Shown here piece by piece: positions 42,432-50,940 of a stretch of DNA of 64,000 nucleotides (its first letter is position 1; every line of letters starts with the position of its first letter). The position numbers and the translations under genes were made by a program. The notes under the pieces are model-generated. The model was not told the origin of the DNA and did not search any database. It worked only from the letters and a program-made list of their open reading frames with translations. The stretch is taken from NCBI GenBank assembly GCA_031414415.1, contig JANNVK010000192.1, forward strand, positions 1-64,000, in the 5' to 3' direction. The stretch is from JANNVK01 sp031414415. GTDB taxonomy: Bacteria; Acidobacteriota; Blastocatellia; Pyrinomonadales; Pyrinomonadaceae.

Positions 42432-43436
42432 TTATCTTTTAAGTAAATTTTTATAAAGACTACTACTTGCTAAGTCTTTTGTTGCCAACTGCATACAGAT
42501 TCCGATTTCTTCCGATTTAAGTCCGGCTTGAGTTTGTAAATCGTTCTTAAAATATTTCAAAACCTTGCCGTAAGTCTTTTCTAGCCATCGCATAACTGTT
42601 GATTCGTGAATTTTTGTATCAGGGTTTTGTTCACGGTTTGCAGATTTTCTTTGAAACCAACTTCGTAATTCTGATTCAGGTTCCTGAACAAGAAGCGAAA
42701 TTTCACGCAATTTTAAATTATCAACATGATAATAAAGTAACAAAAGTTTTTCGTGATTTTCAAGATTTGCAAAAGCATCTTCAATCGCAGAAACAGTTAC
42801 TTTTCGGTAACGGTCAATCGTAATCTGATCGAGCATTGTCTCTTCGCCGCCCAGATTTTGTTCAGCGAAACTTGCGTGGGCTAACCCTTCGCCCAGATTT
42901 TCGGTCATTTCATCAAGCGAAACTTCGTCGTGGCTTGTGCGGTGTAAATCGACGAGCGAATGCCAGACAATTGTCCGCAACCAACCTCGTAAACTTCCTT
43001 TTCCGCTGTATGATGCAAACTTTGAAACACGTTCGCCGTCAACTACTCGGGTGCCATAAAGTTCAACATAGACAGTGTCAACAACGTCTTGAGCGTCTGC
43101 TTCTGACCTTGCTAAATGTCTGGAAACTCGTTCTAAATATCCGCGATGGTTTTGATCAAATTCCCACCAGGCTCGCTCGTTTCCGTTAGAACAAGCCATT
43201 GCCATAAATAAATCTTCAGCTTGAATTTCACAAAGAAAAGTCTTTATTTCATCCGAATTAGGTTTGTTATTTTCTTTAAAAAGATACTTTTTGGCAGTTT
43301 TTTTGAGTGTATCATTGAAGCATTTGTTTTTTACTCCAAAATTAGGCATATTTTCAGCACATCGCGAATAGATTTCATCCATTACGACTTCGCAATTTTC
43401 TAAAAGAGAATCATACAAAGCTAGTTCGGGCGACAT
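42432..43436 (-). CDS. ECF-like sigma-70-family factor
   Basis: About 334 residues from ATG 43436. Region 2 resembles NGNERAWWEFDQNHRGYLER...ARSEADAQDVVDTVYVEL, then FASYSGKGSLRGWLRTIVWH; region 4 is degenerate: AFANLENHEKLLLLYYHVDN then LKLREISLLVQEPESELRSW. The extra C-terminal 90 residues (from WFQRKSANREQNP) and the N-terminal extension make it longer than a standard ECF factor, as in Acidobacteriota-type variants. An upstream frame to 43481 is possible. Its regulator lies next to it. Confidence 0.85.
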   Translation of the reverse strand: MSPELALYDSLLENCEVVMDEIYSRCAENMPNFGVKNKCFNDTLKKTAKKYLFKENNKPNSDEIKTFLCEIQAEDLFMAMACSNGNERAWWEFDQNHRGYLERVSRHLARSEADAQDVVDTVYVELYGTRVVDGERVSKFASYSGKGSLRGWLRTIVWHSLVDLHRTSHDEVSLDEMTENLGEGLAHASFAEQNLGGEETMLDQITIDRYRKVTVSAIEDAFANLENHEKLLLLYYHVDNLKLREISLLVQEPESELRSWFQRKSANREQNPDTKIHESTVMRWLEKTYGKVLKYFKNDLQTQAGLKSEEIGICMQLATKDLASSSLYKNLLKR

Positions 43437-43494
43437 TTTTGTCTTCACATTGTAAACGAAAAAAGCTAAATTAGCGAGCAAACATTAGGACGTG

Positions 43495-45324
43495 TTATTG
43501 ACCAGAAATTTGCGTAGTTTCTTCGCTTAAATCGGCGTATTGAAGCTGATAAAGCCGCCAATACAAACCTTTTTCACTAAGCAACTCTTGATGTGAACCA
43601 ATTTCACGAAGTTCGCCATGATGTAAAACGATAATCGTTTCGCAGCGTTGAATTGTTGAAAGCCGATGAGCAACGACAATCGAAGTTCTGGCTTCCATAA
43701 CGCGGTTAACTGCTTGCTGAATAAGCTGTTCCGTCTCTGTGTCGATTGAACTTGTTGCTTCATCCAAGATTAAAATTGTCGGTTCAAAAGCCAATGCACG
43801 AGCAAATGAAACGAGTTGTTTTTGCCCGACGGAAAGTCCGGCACCGCGTTCTTTTACTTCGGTTTGATATTTTTCAGGAAGTTTATCGATAAATTCGTGA
43901 GCGTGAACTTCTTTTCCTGCCCAAACAATTTTTTCATTGTTGATTGAATCATTTCCGAGCCGAATATTGTTTTCAATTGAGCCGCTGAAAAGAAAAACAT
44001 CTTGCAAAACAACTGCAAAATTTTCACGCAAATCATTCAAATCCCAATTGCGAACGTCAACACCATCCAGCAAAATCCTGCCTTTTTGAATATCATAAAA
44101 TCGCATTATCAAATTAGTAATCGTTGTTTTTCCAGAACCTGTGTGTCCAACCAAAGCGACGGATTTTCCGGCATCAACTGTGAAAGAAACGTCTTTTAAA
44201 ATCCAATTTTCTTTTTTATAGGCAAACCAAACATTTTCAAATTCAATTTTTCCAATCGCTCGACCTGATTTTTTGGGTTCTTTTGGAGTTTCAATTGTCA
44301 CCGGCAAATCAAGCAGTAAAAAAATTCGATGTGAGGCGACAATTGCAGCTTGCAACACATTAAATTTGTCTGAAAGATCGCGAATTGGTTGAAAAAGTAA
44401 GCCGGAATATTGAACAAAAGCAATGACAACGCCAATTGTTACGGCTTTTTCGTTTGCCGAAAGATTTGTCAGAATTTCATAACCGCCAAACCAAATTACG
44501 ACTGCAATTCCGATTGCACCGATAAAATCGACCATTGGATAAAAAATTGAATAATAATAAATTGTTTCGAGATTTGCGGCTCTGTAATCGTTGTTAATGT
44601 CGTGAAAATTGCGTTTGGCTTTTTCCTCGGCGTTAAAAAGTTGGACGGTTGAAGCACCGGAAATGTGTTCTTGCAAAAACGCATTGAGCTTCGCAGTTCT
44701 GGTTCGAACTTTGTCGAAACCTTCGCGTGCGTGTTTGCGAAACCAATTTGTTGCGATAAATAAAAGCGGAACTGTGAACAACGAAACAAGTGCGAGTTTC
44801 CAATCCATCGCGAACATAAACCCAATGATTGCAAAGATTATGACCAAATCTCCGAGAACGTCAATCACGCCGGAAGTGAAAAGTTCATTGAGAGAATCAA
44901 CGTCTGATGTAATTCTTGTGATGACACGCCCGACCGGATTTTTATCGTAATAAGCAACTTCTTGCCGTTGTAATTTGGTGAAAATTTCTGTCCGAATATC
45001 AAACATCACTTTTTGACCAACTCTGTTGAGCAAAATTTCTTGCGTATATTGAAAGATAAAACGGAAAAAAAGCACAAAGAAAAACGCCACAACGAAAAGT
45101 GAGAAACCTTCTAATTGCTTGGGAACAATATAATTATCAACCGCATATTGTATAAATTTTGGCGACAAAGCACCGAGAATATTTAAGACAACGGTCATTG
45201 CCAAAGCAACAAAAACCGTTCCTTTGTAAGGTTTCAAATATCTAAAAAGACGCTTCGCAACTCCGTAATCGTAAGTTTTTCCTATCGCTTCTTCGTCTTG
45301 TTTGTTTTTTTCTTCGTCAGCCAT
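43495..45324 (-). CDS. ABC exporter, fused permease and ATPase (MsbA-like)
   Basis: 609 residues. A six-helix transmembrane domain (about 30-330) precedes the ATPase: Walker A VALVGHTGSGKTTITNLI, Q-loop FAVVLQDVFLFSGSI, signature LSVGQKQLVSFARAL (SVGQ instead of SGGQ) and Walker B TILILDEATSSID, then VVAHRLSTIQ. Homodimeric lipid or drug exporters have this plan. Substrate is unknown. It ends 15 bp before the PfkB kinase gene and may share its transcript. Confidence 0.92.
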   Translation of the reverse strand: MADEEKNKQDEEAIGKTYDYGVAKRLFRYLKPYKGTVFVALAMTVVLNILGALSPKFIQYAVDNYIVPKQLEGFSLFVVAFFFVLFFRFIFQYTQEILLNRVGQKVMFDIRTEIFTKLQRQEVAYYDKNPVGRVITRITSDVDSLNELFTSGVIDVLGDLVIIFAIIGFMFAMDWKLALVSLFTVPLLFIATNWFRKHAREGFDKVRTRTAKLNAFLQEHISGASTVQLFNAEEKAKRNFHDINNDYRAANLETIYYYSIFYPMVDFIGAIGIAVVIWFGGYEILTNLSANEKAVTIGVVIAFVQYSGLLFQPIRDLSDKFNVLQAAIVASHRIFLLLDLPVTIETPKEPKKSGRAIGKIEFENVWFAYKKENWILKDVSFTVDAGKSVALVGHTGSGKTTITNLIMRFYDIQKGRILLDGVDVRNWDLNDLRENFAVVLQDVFLFSGSIENNIRLGNDSINNEKIVWAGKEVHAHEFIDKLPEKYQTEVKERGAGLSVGQKQLVSFARALAFEPTILILDEATSSIDTETEQLIQQAVNRVMEARTSIVVAHRLSTIQRCETIIVLHHGELREIGSHQELLSEKGLYWRLYQLQYADLSEETTQISGQ

Positions 45325-45339
45325 AAAATCTAAATCTTC

Positions 45340-46278
45340 TCAACTAAAACTTAATAATTCGCGTAATTCTTCAATATTCGGCAAGGAAGTTCTCGCACCG
45401 ATTTCACGACATTTAAGAGCCGCAACGCCATTCGCCATTCTTGCAGATTCTTCGACATTTTCGCCTTTCAATAAACCGTAAAGCAACCCAACTCGAAATG
45501 CATCGCCAGCTCCGGTTGTATCTTTGCAGCCATTTGGGACTTCAAAACCTGGCGTTTTGATAAACGTATTATCGCACAATAATAGCGAACCTTTGTCGCC
45601 CAATGTCATTCCAACAATGCCGCAACCGAAACGCGATTTTATCTCAAGCAACGCTTTTTTTTTGTCTTTAATTCCAACTAATTTCTCCGGAAATTCTTGC
45701 GATGAAATTAACATATCAACTGATTTCAAAAGTGTTGTAATTCCATCGAAAATATTATCGACATCAATGGAAACTATTGTGTTTGATAAACTTGCGGCTT
45801 TTGCCAGTTTCAGACAAGCAGCTGTGTCGTGTGGTGTAAAATGCAAAATTTTGCCAAGAGAGGCAGTTTCAATTTGCACATTTTCTTCGTTAATTGAGAG
45901 CTTAGAATCGCGATCCCAAATCACAGTTCGCTCACCATTTCTGCGATCAATTATGATGTAAGCAATTTGGGTTTTAGCGTTTTTTACTTGTTTAGCGAAC
46001 GCGACATCAACACCTTCGTCGTTCATCGTTTTTAATCCAAATTTTCCGTCAGCATCATCGCCAAAATTACCAATATAAGTAGTTTTTAAACCCAAACGCT
46101 GAAGTCCGACCATTGTTGTCGCAATTTCTCCGCCGGCAAATTTGTAATGCTCAGAAAGCTGAATTTTCCCGTATTTTTCAGGATATTCAGGCACAACAAT
46201 TAAGTAATCAACTGCGTTTGTTCCAAAACCAACTGCATCAAATTGTTTATTTCTTGCTAATTTGAAAGGAAATTTCAT
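45340..46278 (-). CDS. PfkB-family carbohydrate or nucleoside kinase
   Basis: 312 residues. The N-terminal GGEIATTMVGLQRLGLKTTY and YIGNFGDDADGKFGLKTMND, and the late CKDTTGAGDAFRVGLLYGLL with the catalytic aspartate in GAGD, are ribokinase signatures. The phosphate acceptor cannot be read from the sequence. The ABC exporter gene follows 15 bp downstream. It is divergent from the LysW-like gene. Confidence 0.9.
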   Translation of the reverse strand: MKFPFKLARNKQFDAVGFGTNAVDYLIVVPEYPEKYGKIQLSEHYKFAGGEIATTMVGLQRLGLKTTYIGNFGDDADGKFGLKTMNDEGVDVAFAKQVKNAKTQIAYIIIDRRNGERTVIWDRDSKLSINEENVQIETASLGKILHFTPHDTAACLKLAKAASLSNTIVSIDVDNIFDGITTLLKSVDMLISSQEFPEKLVGIKDKKKALLEIKSRFGCGIVGMTLGDKGSLLLCDNTFIKTPGFEVPNGCKDTTGAGDAFRVGLLYGLLKGENVEESARMANGVAALKCREIGARTSLPNIEELRELLSFS

Positions 46279-46411
46279 AAATTAATAGAAAAAATTAACA
46301 CAATTCCTTGCCAAAATCTTGTCGAAAAGGTTAGATTGACTTACAGAAATCAAACGAGTTAAGAAACTATCGTTTGTTTCATAAATATCAAAATAAATTT
46401 GGAGTGTTTTA

Positions 46412-46618
46412 ATGCCTAATACAGCTTGTCCTGAATGTGAAGAGAGTGTTTTTGTCGATGCCGAATCGGAACAAGGAGACGTAATTACTTGCGATGAATG
46501 TGGTGCGAAATTAGAACTTGTCGGTCTTGACCCGATTGAGTTAGATATTACAAAAGGCGATCGTGACCGAGATTATGACGATTATGATGAAAATGATTTT
46601 GACAGTGAACGCTATTAA
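46412..46618 (+). CDS. LysW-like zinc-ribbon carrier protein with altered tail
   Basis: 68 residues. TACPECEESVFVDAESEQGD then VITCDECGAKLELVGLDPIE are the four-cysteine ribbon and the GLDP motif of LysW, the carrier that holds the amino group of lysine or ornithine intermediates on a C-terminal Glu (EDWGE). Here the tail is replaced by DYDDYDENDFDSERY-type acidic sequence and ends in Y, not E. So the amino-acid attachment site is absent, and the protein may not act in lysine synthesis. No lysine genes adjoin it. Confidence 0.8.
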   Translation: MPNTACPECEESVFVDAESEQGDVITCDECGAKLELVGLDPIELDITKGDRDRDYDDYDENDFDSERY

Positions 46619-46641
46619 TTTAATAACTACAAAATTTTACT

Positions 46642-46866
46642 ATGAATTATCACAACATAATCACAATTGAACACGGTAAACGCGGCGGCAAACCTTGCAT
46701 TCGTGGAATGCGAATGACGGTTTATGATGTGCTCGAATACCTAGCTTCGGGAATGACAACGCAAGATATTTTAGACGATTTTCCTTATTTGACTCATGAT
46801 GACATTATGGCTTGTCTTGCTTTTGCTGCCGACCGAGAAAAGAATTTGTTGGTGGTGCAGGCGTGA
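46642..46866 (+). CDS. DUF433 antitoxin
   Basis: 74 residues: TIEHGKRGGKPCIRGMRMTV then YDVLEYLASGMTTQDILDDF, the DUF433 pattern. It is translationally coupled to the DUF5615 gene (GTGA overlap at 46863-46866). Its best match within the window is the antitoxin at 13375. Confidence 0.9.
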   Translation: MNYHNIITIEHGKRGGKPCIRGMRMTVYDVLEYLASGMTTQDILDDFPYLTHDDIMACLAFAADREKNLLVVQA

Positions 46867-47201
46867 GCGTAAAGTTGCTTTTTGACCAAAACCTTTCACC
46901 GAAACTTATCAGTCGTTTAGCTGATTTGTATCCAATTTCCGAACATCTTGAATTAATTGGACTTGGAGCCGCAGATGATGTTTTGGTTTGGGAGCACGCC
47001 AAACAAAATGATTTGACGATTGTTACGAAAGATTCGGATTTTGCCGATTTAAGCGTTTTTCGAGGGTTTCCACCAAATGTCATTTGGATTAGACGCGGGA
47101 ATTGCTCAACCAATAACATCGAAGAAATTTTGCGTAAGCATCAAAACGAGATTGAAGATTTGACGACCGATGAAGTTTCGGGAATCTTGACGTTGTTTTA
47201 A
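46863..47201 (+). CDS. DUF5615 PIN-like toxin
   Basis: 112 residues from GTG 46863: VKLLFDQNLSPKLISRLADL, then ADDVLVWEHAKQNDLTIVTK and DSDFADLSVFRGFPP. The D and DSDF positions match the PIN-like core. The frame is intact. A frame beginning at 46812 is inside the antitoxin and is rejected. Confidence 0.88.
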   Translation: MSVKLLFDQNLSPKLISRLADLYPISEHLELIGLGAADDVLVWEHAKQNDLTIVTKDSDFADLSVFRGFPPNVIWIRRGNCSTNNIEEILRKHQNEIEDLTTDEVSGILTLF

Positions 47202-47239
47202 GTGGTTTTGAATCACAACTTATTAAGATTAGCAAATTT

Positions 47240-47930
47240 ATGAAAACTACTGTTGAGAATGATGTCCAAAGTAAATTAGTGAAATTAGGCGTTGTTGATT
47301 CTAAAATTAATTGTGAAGAAAGTTTGCGTTCAGGCTTTATATTTGGTCTATGGACAAGATATGAGATGAGAGAAGTCCAGGGATTTGATTATTTAGAATC
47401 TTTCTTAAATAACATAAATGTTGAAATTGAAGAGTTAAATAAACTAGAGAACGATACAGAACGACTTGAATTAATAACTGAAGTGCTGTCAAAGCAAAAG
47501 AATGAATTCAGATTATGGTTCAAAGTTGGATTATGGACATAAATTTATACTTGGTTATTAGGACACGATTATCATGCGACCGAAACAGAAGAGGCTCGTT
47601 CGTTGATTCTTGAAAATACAGATATAAGAAAAGCAGGAAGTAATTTTATTGGAAGCCTGCAAGATTTAGATTGGTCGCCTGCTAAAATTGAAAGTTTTAA
47701 TCTTGATAAAATAACCCCCTTTTTTACATGAAAAAGGACTAAGAAAATGGGCAGGAAACCCGGACATGGCTGTTATGAGCGATTTACGCTATGAAGCAAG
47801 ATTATTGGATTTGAAAGCCAAAGAAGACAATACTGAGAGTAGAGCGAAGTCCGCATTTAAGGAATTAATTTCAGGAATTCCGGTTGTAGGCAAGTCAATC
47901 GCAATTATGATTTTTGGAAACAAAAAATAA
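47240..47930 (+). pseudogene. Broken gene of unknown family
   Basis: A frame from 47240 reads VENDVQSKLVKLGVVDSKIN ... LWFKVGLWT then TAA at 47540-47542, and continues in the same frame (TWLLGHDYHATETEEARSLI) to about 47725, where a one-base shift near a T run brings in another frame ending SGIPVVGKSIAIMIFGNKK and TAA at 47930. Read together they look like one protein of about 230 residues. I do not recognise it. The first stop fits CAA to TAA. Confidence 0.5.
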
Positions 47931-48278
47931 CTCTGTCAAATTAACTATCTAAATTTTGCCTTCCAAATTTGTTTTAAAACAATTTAAATTCAATAAAAAT
48001 TTATTTTAAGTCTCACTTTTCATACAACCTATTTCAAAAACATAATAACCATAGTGTTAAACAATAAAACAACATACTAAACATTTATAATATTATTTTA
48101 TTGTTTTTTTGTGTCGATATAAGTTATTATTAATACAGAGTTTGAGGTTTGTAGTATTTAAAGAAAACACTCAAAAACTTTCTCGTGTCAAACAACTCAA
48201 TTTAATCTCAAATTCTTAAAATAAAGCCATTTCAAGATTCATCAATTCTCCAATGATTTGTCGGAGTAACAATAAAAA
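47931..48278. other. Intergenic gap, AT-rich
   Basis: Strongly AT-rich, with short A and T runs. No RNA, gene or repeat is recognisable. It should carry the promoter of the HD-GYP gene. Confidence 0.5.
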
Positions 48279-50882
48279 GTGAAGTTTCTAAATTTTTCAA
48301 GTTATAACATTCAAACAAAAATATTGTGGTTCGTGCTTGTGAGTTTAAGCGTGCCAGCTATTGGCATGGCAATTTACGAGTCGCGATTATTTGGTGTTTT
48401 AGAATTTACTTCATTAGCACTTGCTGCACTGACAGTTTTCATCACAAGTTTTGTAAAATTTAAAATTCCAAATACAAAAGTAACTATTTGGGCGAGAGAG
48501 TTTGCAATATTTTTTGGGGCAATTTGGCTTGGCATTCCGGGAGCGATTTTTCTGGGTTCAATTGCAGTAGTCATTACACTTATCGGCGAAAATCTAAGTT
48601 TAAAAAAGAAAATCGCGATTGGATCTGTAAATTTGTTTTCGAGCCTGGTAGCGACTGAGTGTTTTTATCTTTTTTTAAAACTGACAATTGGGTTTAACGA
48701 AAAATTTGTCGGGTTTAATGAGATAAATCCTTACGTATTAATCTTAGGAATAATTGTATTAGGTATTGTTTACTATCTCATAAATTCTTCTTTAACTTCA
48801 GTTTTTCTTTCAAAAGCGTCTCATCAACCACTACTTACTTTCTGGAGTATTCATTTAAAACTTAGAATTCTTAACACATTATTGGGACAGTTTTTATCTG
48901 TTTCAGTATATTTTGCATTGATCCAATTTGGCTTGTTTTTTGGCTTGTTGTTACTGCCAACAGCTGCTTTTGTGTTTTACGTTTTCCGTTTTCATAACCG
49001 AGTTTTAGCTCAAAAAACAGCAGAAATAGAAGAATCGAGTAGAATTCATTTGGCAACAGTTGAAGCATTAGCAATTGCGATTGATGCCCGAGATCAGCTT
49101 GGTGAAGATCACGTCAGAAGAGTTCAAATTCTCGCAGTTGGTCTTGGCGAAGCAATGTCTTTGGGCAAAGATGATTTGAACGCACTTCGAACAGGTGCAT
49201 TGCTTCACGACATTGGAAAACTCGCAATTCCTGATCATATTCTCAATAAACCTGGCGAATTAACACCGGCTGAAATGGAAAAAATGAAAATCCATCCATC
49301 GGTTGGTGCTTCTATTTTAGAAAAAATTGATTTTAAAAATCCGGTTGTTTCAACTGTTAGGCATCATCACGAAGCCTGGGATGGAACTGGGTATCCAAAC
49401 AAATTAAAAGGTGAAAAAATACCTTTAACAGCCAGAGTTTTAACGATTGCAGATGCATACGACACACTTCGCGGAGCTCGTCCATATCGTCTGCCTTTAT
49501 CTAAAATAGAAGCACGAAGAATTTTGCTCGATGGTGCAGGAATAAAATTTGATCCAAAAATGATTGATATTTTCCTCAGACATCTTCATCTTTACGAAGA
49601 GGAAATAAATGCACAAGGGCTTTCATATTCGCTTGATTCACCGAGTGAAAATATTGAAGCTGATCGATTTGAAAGTCACACAAAATCGAAACATGGTTAT
49701 GTCGAGCAAATTAAAAGTGCAAATAAAGAAGTTTTCACACTTTATGAACTGGCGAAAGTTTTTACATCTTCGCTTAATTTAAACGAAACGCTTGAATTGT
49801 TTTCATTAAAAGTTGGCGAATTAGTCCCTTTTGACACTTGTGCAGTTTATATTTTTAATCAAGCAAAAGGCTATGCCGTCGCTCAATATGTTGATGGAGA
49901 AAACGATGAATTGCTGCAAGGCAGAATCGTAAAACTTGGAGAAGGTGCAACCGGTTATGTTTTATCTAACAAAAAACCTGTAAATTCAATAAATCCATCT
50001 TTAGACTTTACCTCCATTAATTCTGAAGAAATAAAGAAATATGTTTCGATGATTTCATTGCCGCTTTTGGTTGAAAATCGCTTAATTGGTGCAGTTTCAC
50101 TTTATTCTTGTGAGCTAGAAAGCTATGAAGAAGAGCATATGCGACTGCTCGAAACGATTTCTAAAATTGCCGGTGAAGCAATTTCTAAAGCACTTGTTCA
50201 TGCTGATACCGAAACAAAAGCACTGACTGATCCGATGACGAATTTGCCAAATGCACGCAGTTTGCAGCTCCAATTTGATATTGAAGTTGCTCGTTCGCGT
50301 CGAAATGACAAACCATTTCAAGTTGTTATGCTTGATCTTGATGGGTTTAAAAATGTAAATGACAGTTTCGGGCATAAAGCTGGAGATTCGCTTTTGCGTG
50401 AAATTTCAAAAGTAATGCGTGGGCAACTTCGCGATTATGATTTTCTATCAAGATATGCTGGAGACGAGTTTGTTGCACTTATTCCTGAAACAACTGATTC
50501 TGAGATAAATGAACTTGTCCAAAGAATTGAACAAGCTGTTTCTCGTTTTGCACTTCCAATTAGTGAAGGCAAGGTTGCAAGAGTTGGCGTTAGCATCGGT
50601 CACGCGAGTTTTCCGAGACACGGCGAAGTTCTCGATCAGGTTTTAATCGCGGCTGATACTGCGATGTATTCAATAAAAGCCTTACGAAAACAGCGTAAAA
50701 ATTCGCAACATCAAGAAGATTTGAGAAAGAGTTTTAAGCCGATTCCAAATCCTGATATTAGATCAATTCCAATTTCTCAACCCGAAGTTATGCCGCACGA
50801 AAATATGCCGATAATTGTCCCTGATACGGCGATGATTTTTGAACTTGATGAAAGTCACATTATTTCGGATTCGATTAATTAA
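48279..50882 (+). CDS. Membrane-bound HD-GYP/GAF/GGDEF c-di-GMP protein
   Basis: 867 residues. The N-terminal 240 residues have several hydrophobic segments of a membrane sensor. The HD-GYP phosphodiesterase domain follows: LLHDIGKLAIPDH with HD near 310, HHHEAWDGTGYP (GYP) and ADAYDTLRGARPYR. A GAF domain (about 510-650) and a GGDEF domain with SRYAGDEFVALIPE near 727 come last. The AGDEF variant replaces the first glycine and can still be active, but activity is not shown. Both a degrading and a making domain for c-di-GMP are thus on one chain. GTG is the likely start, with GGAGTAACAA ahead. Confidence 0.9.
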   Translation: MKFLNFSSYNIQTKILWFVLVSLSVPAIGMAIYESRLFGVLEFTSLALAALTVFITSFVKFKIPNTKVTIWAREFAIFFGAIWLGIPGAIFLGSIAVVITLIGENLSLKKKIAIGSVNLFSSLVATECFYLFLKLTIGFNEKFVGFNEINPYVLILGIIVLGIVYYLINSSLTSVFLSKASHQPLLTFWSIHLKLRILNTLLGQFLSVSVYFALIQFGLFFGLLLLPTAAFVFYVFRFHNRVLAQKTAEIEESSRIHLATVEALAIAIDARDQLGEDHVRRVQILAVGLGEAMSLGKDDLNALRTGALLHDIGKLAIPDHILNKPGELTPAEMEKMKIHPSVGASILEKIDFKNPVVSTVRHHHEAWDGTGYPNKLKGEKIPLTARVLTIADAYDTLRGARPYRLPLSKIEARRILLDGAGIKFDPKMIDIFLRHLHLYEEEINAQGLSYSLDSPSENIEADRFESHTKSKHGYVEQIKSANKEVFTLYELAKVFTSSLNLNETLELFSLKVGELVPFDTCAVYIFNQAKGYAVAQYVDGENDELLQGRIVKLGEGATGYVLSNKKPVNSINPSLDFTSINSEEIKKYVSMISLPLLVENRLIGAVSLYSCELESYEEEHMRLLETISKIAGEAISKALVHADTETKALTDPMTNLPNARSLQLQFDIEVARSRRNDKPFQVVMLDLDGFKNVNDSFGHKAGDSLLREISKVMRGQLRDYDFLSRYAGDEFVALIPETTDSEINELVQRIEQAVSRFALPISEGKVARVGVSIGHASFPRHGEVLDQVLIAADTAMYSIKALRKQRKNSQHQEDLRKSFKPIPNPDIRSIPISQPEVMPHENMPIIVPDTAMIFELDESHIISDSIN

Positions 50883-50883
50883 A

Positions 50884-50926
50884 AAAAAGGGCGGAAAATT
50901 TAATAAATTCTCCGCTCTTTTTATCT
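50884..50926. terminator. Terminator after the HD-GYP gene
   Basis: AAAAGGGCGGAAAATTT and AAATTCTCCGCTCTTTTT form a stem with a small internal mismatch, and T run. It lies between two convergent genes. Confidence 0.75.
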
Positions 50927-50940
50927 GTCGTTAATATTAT

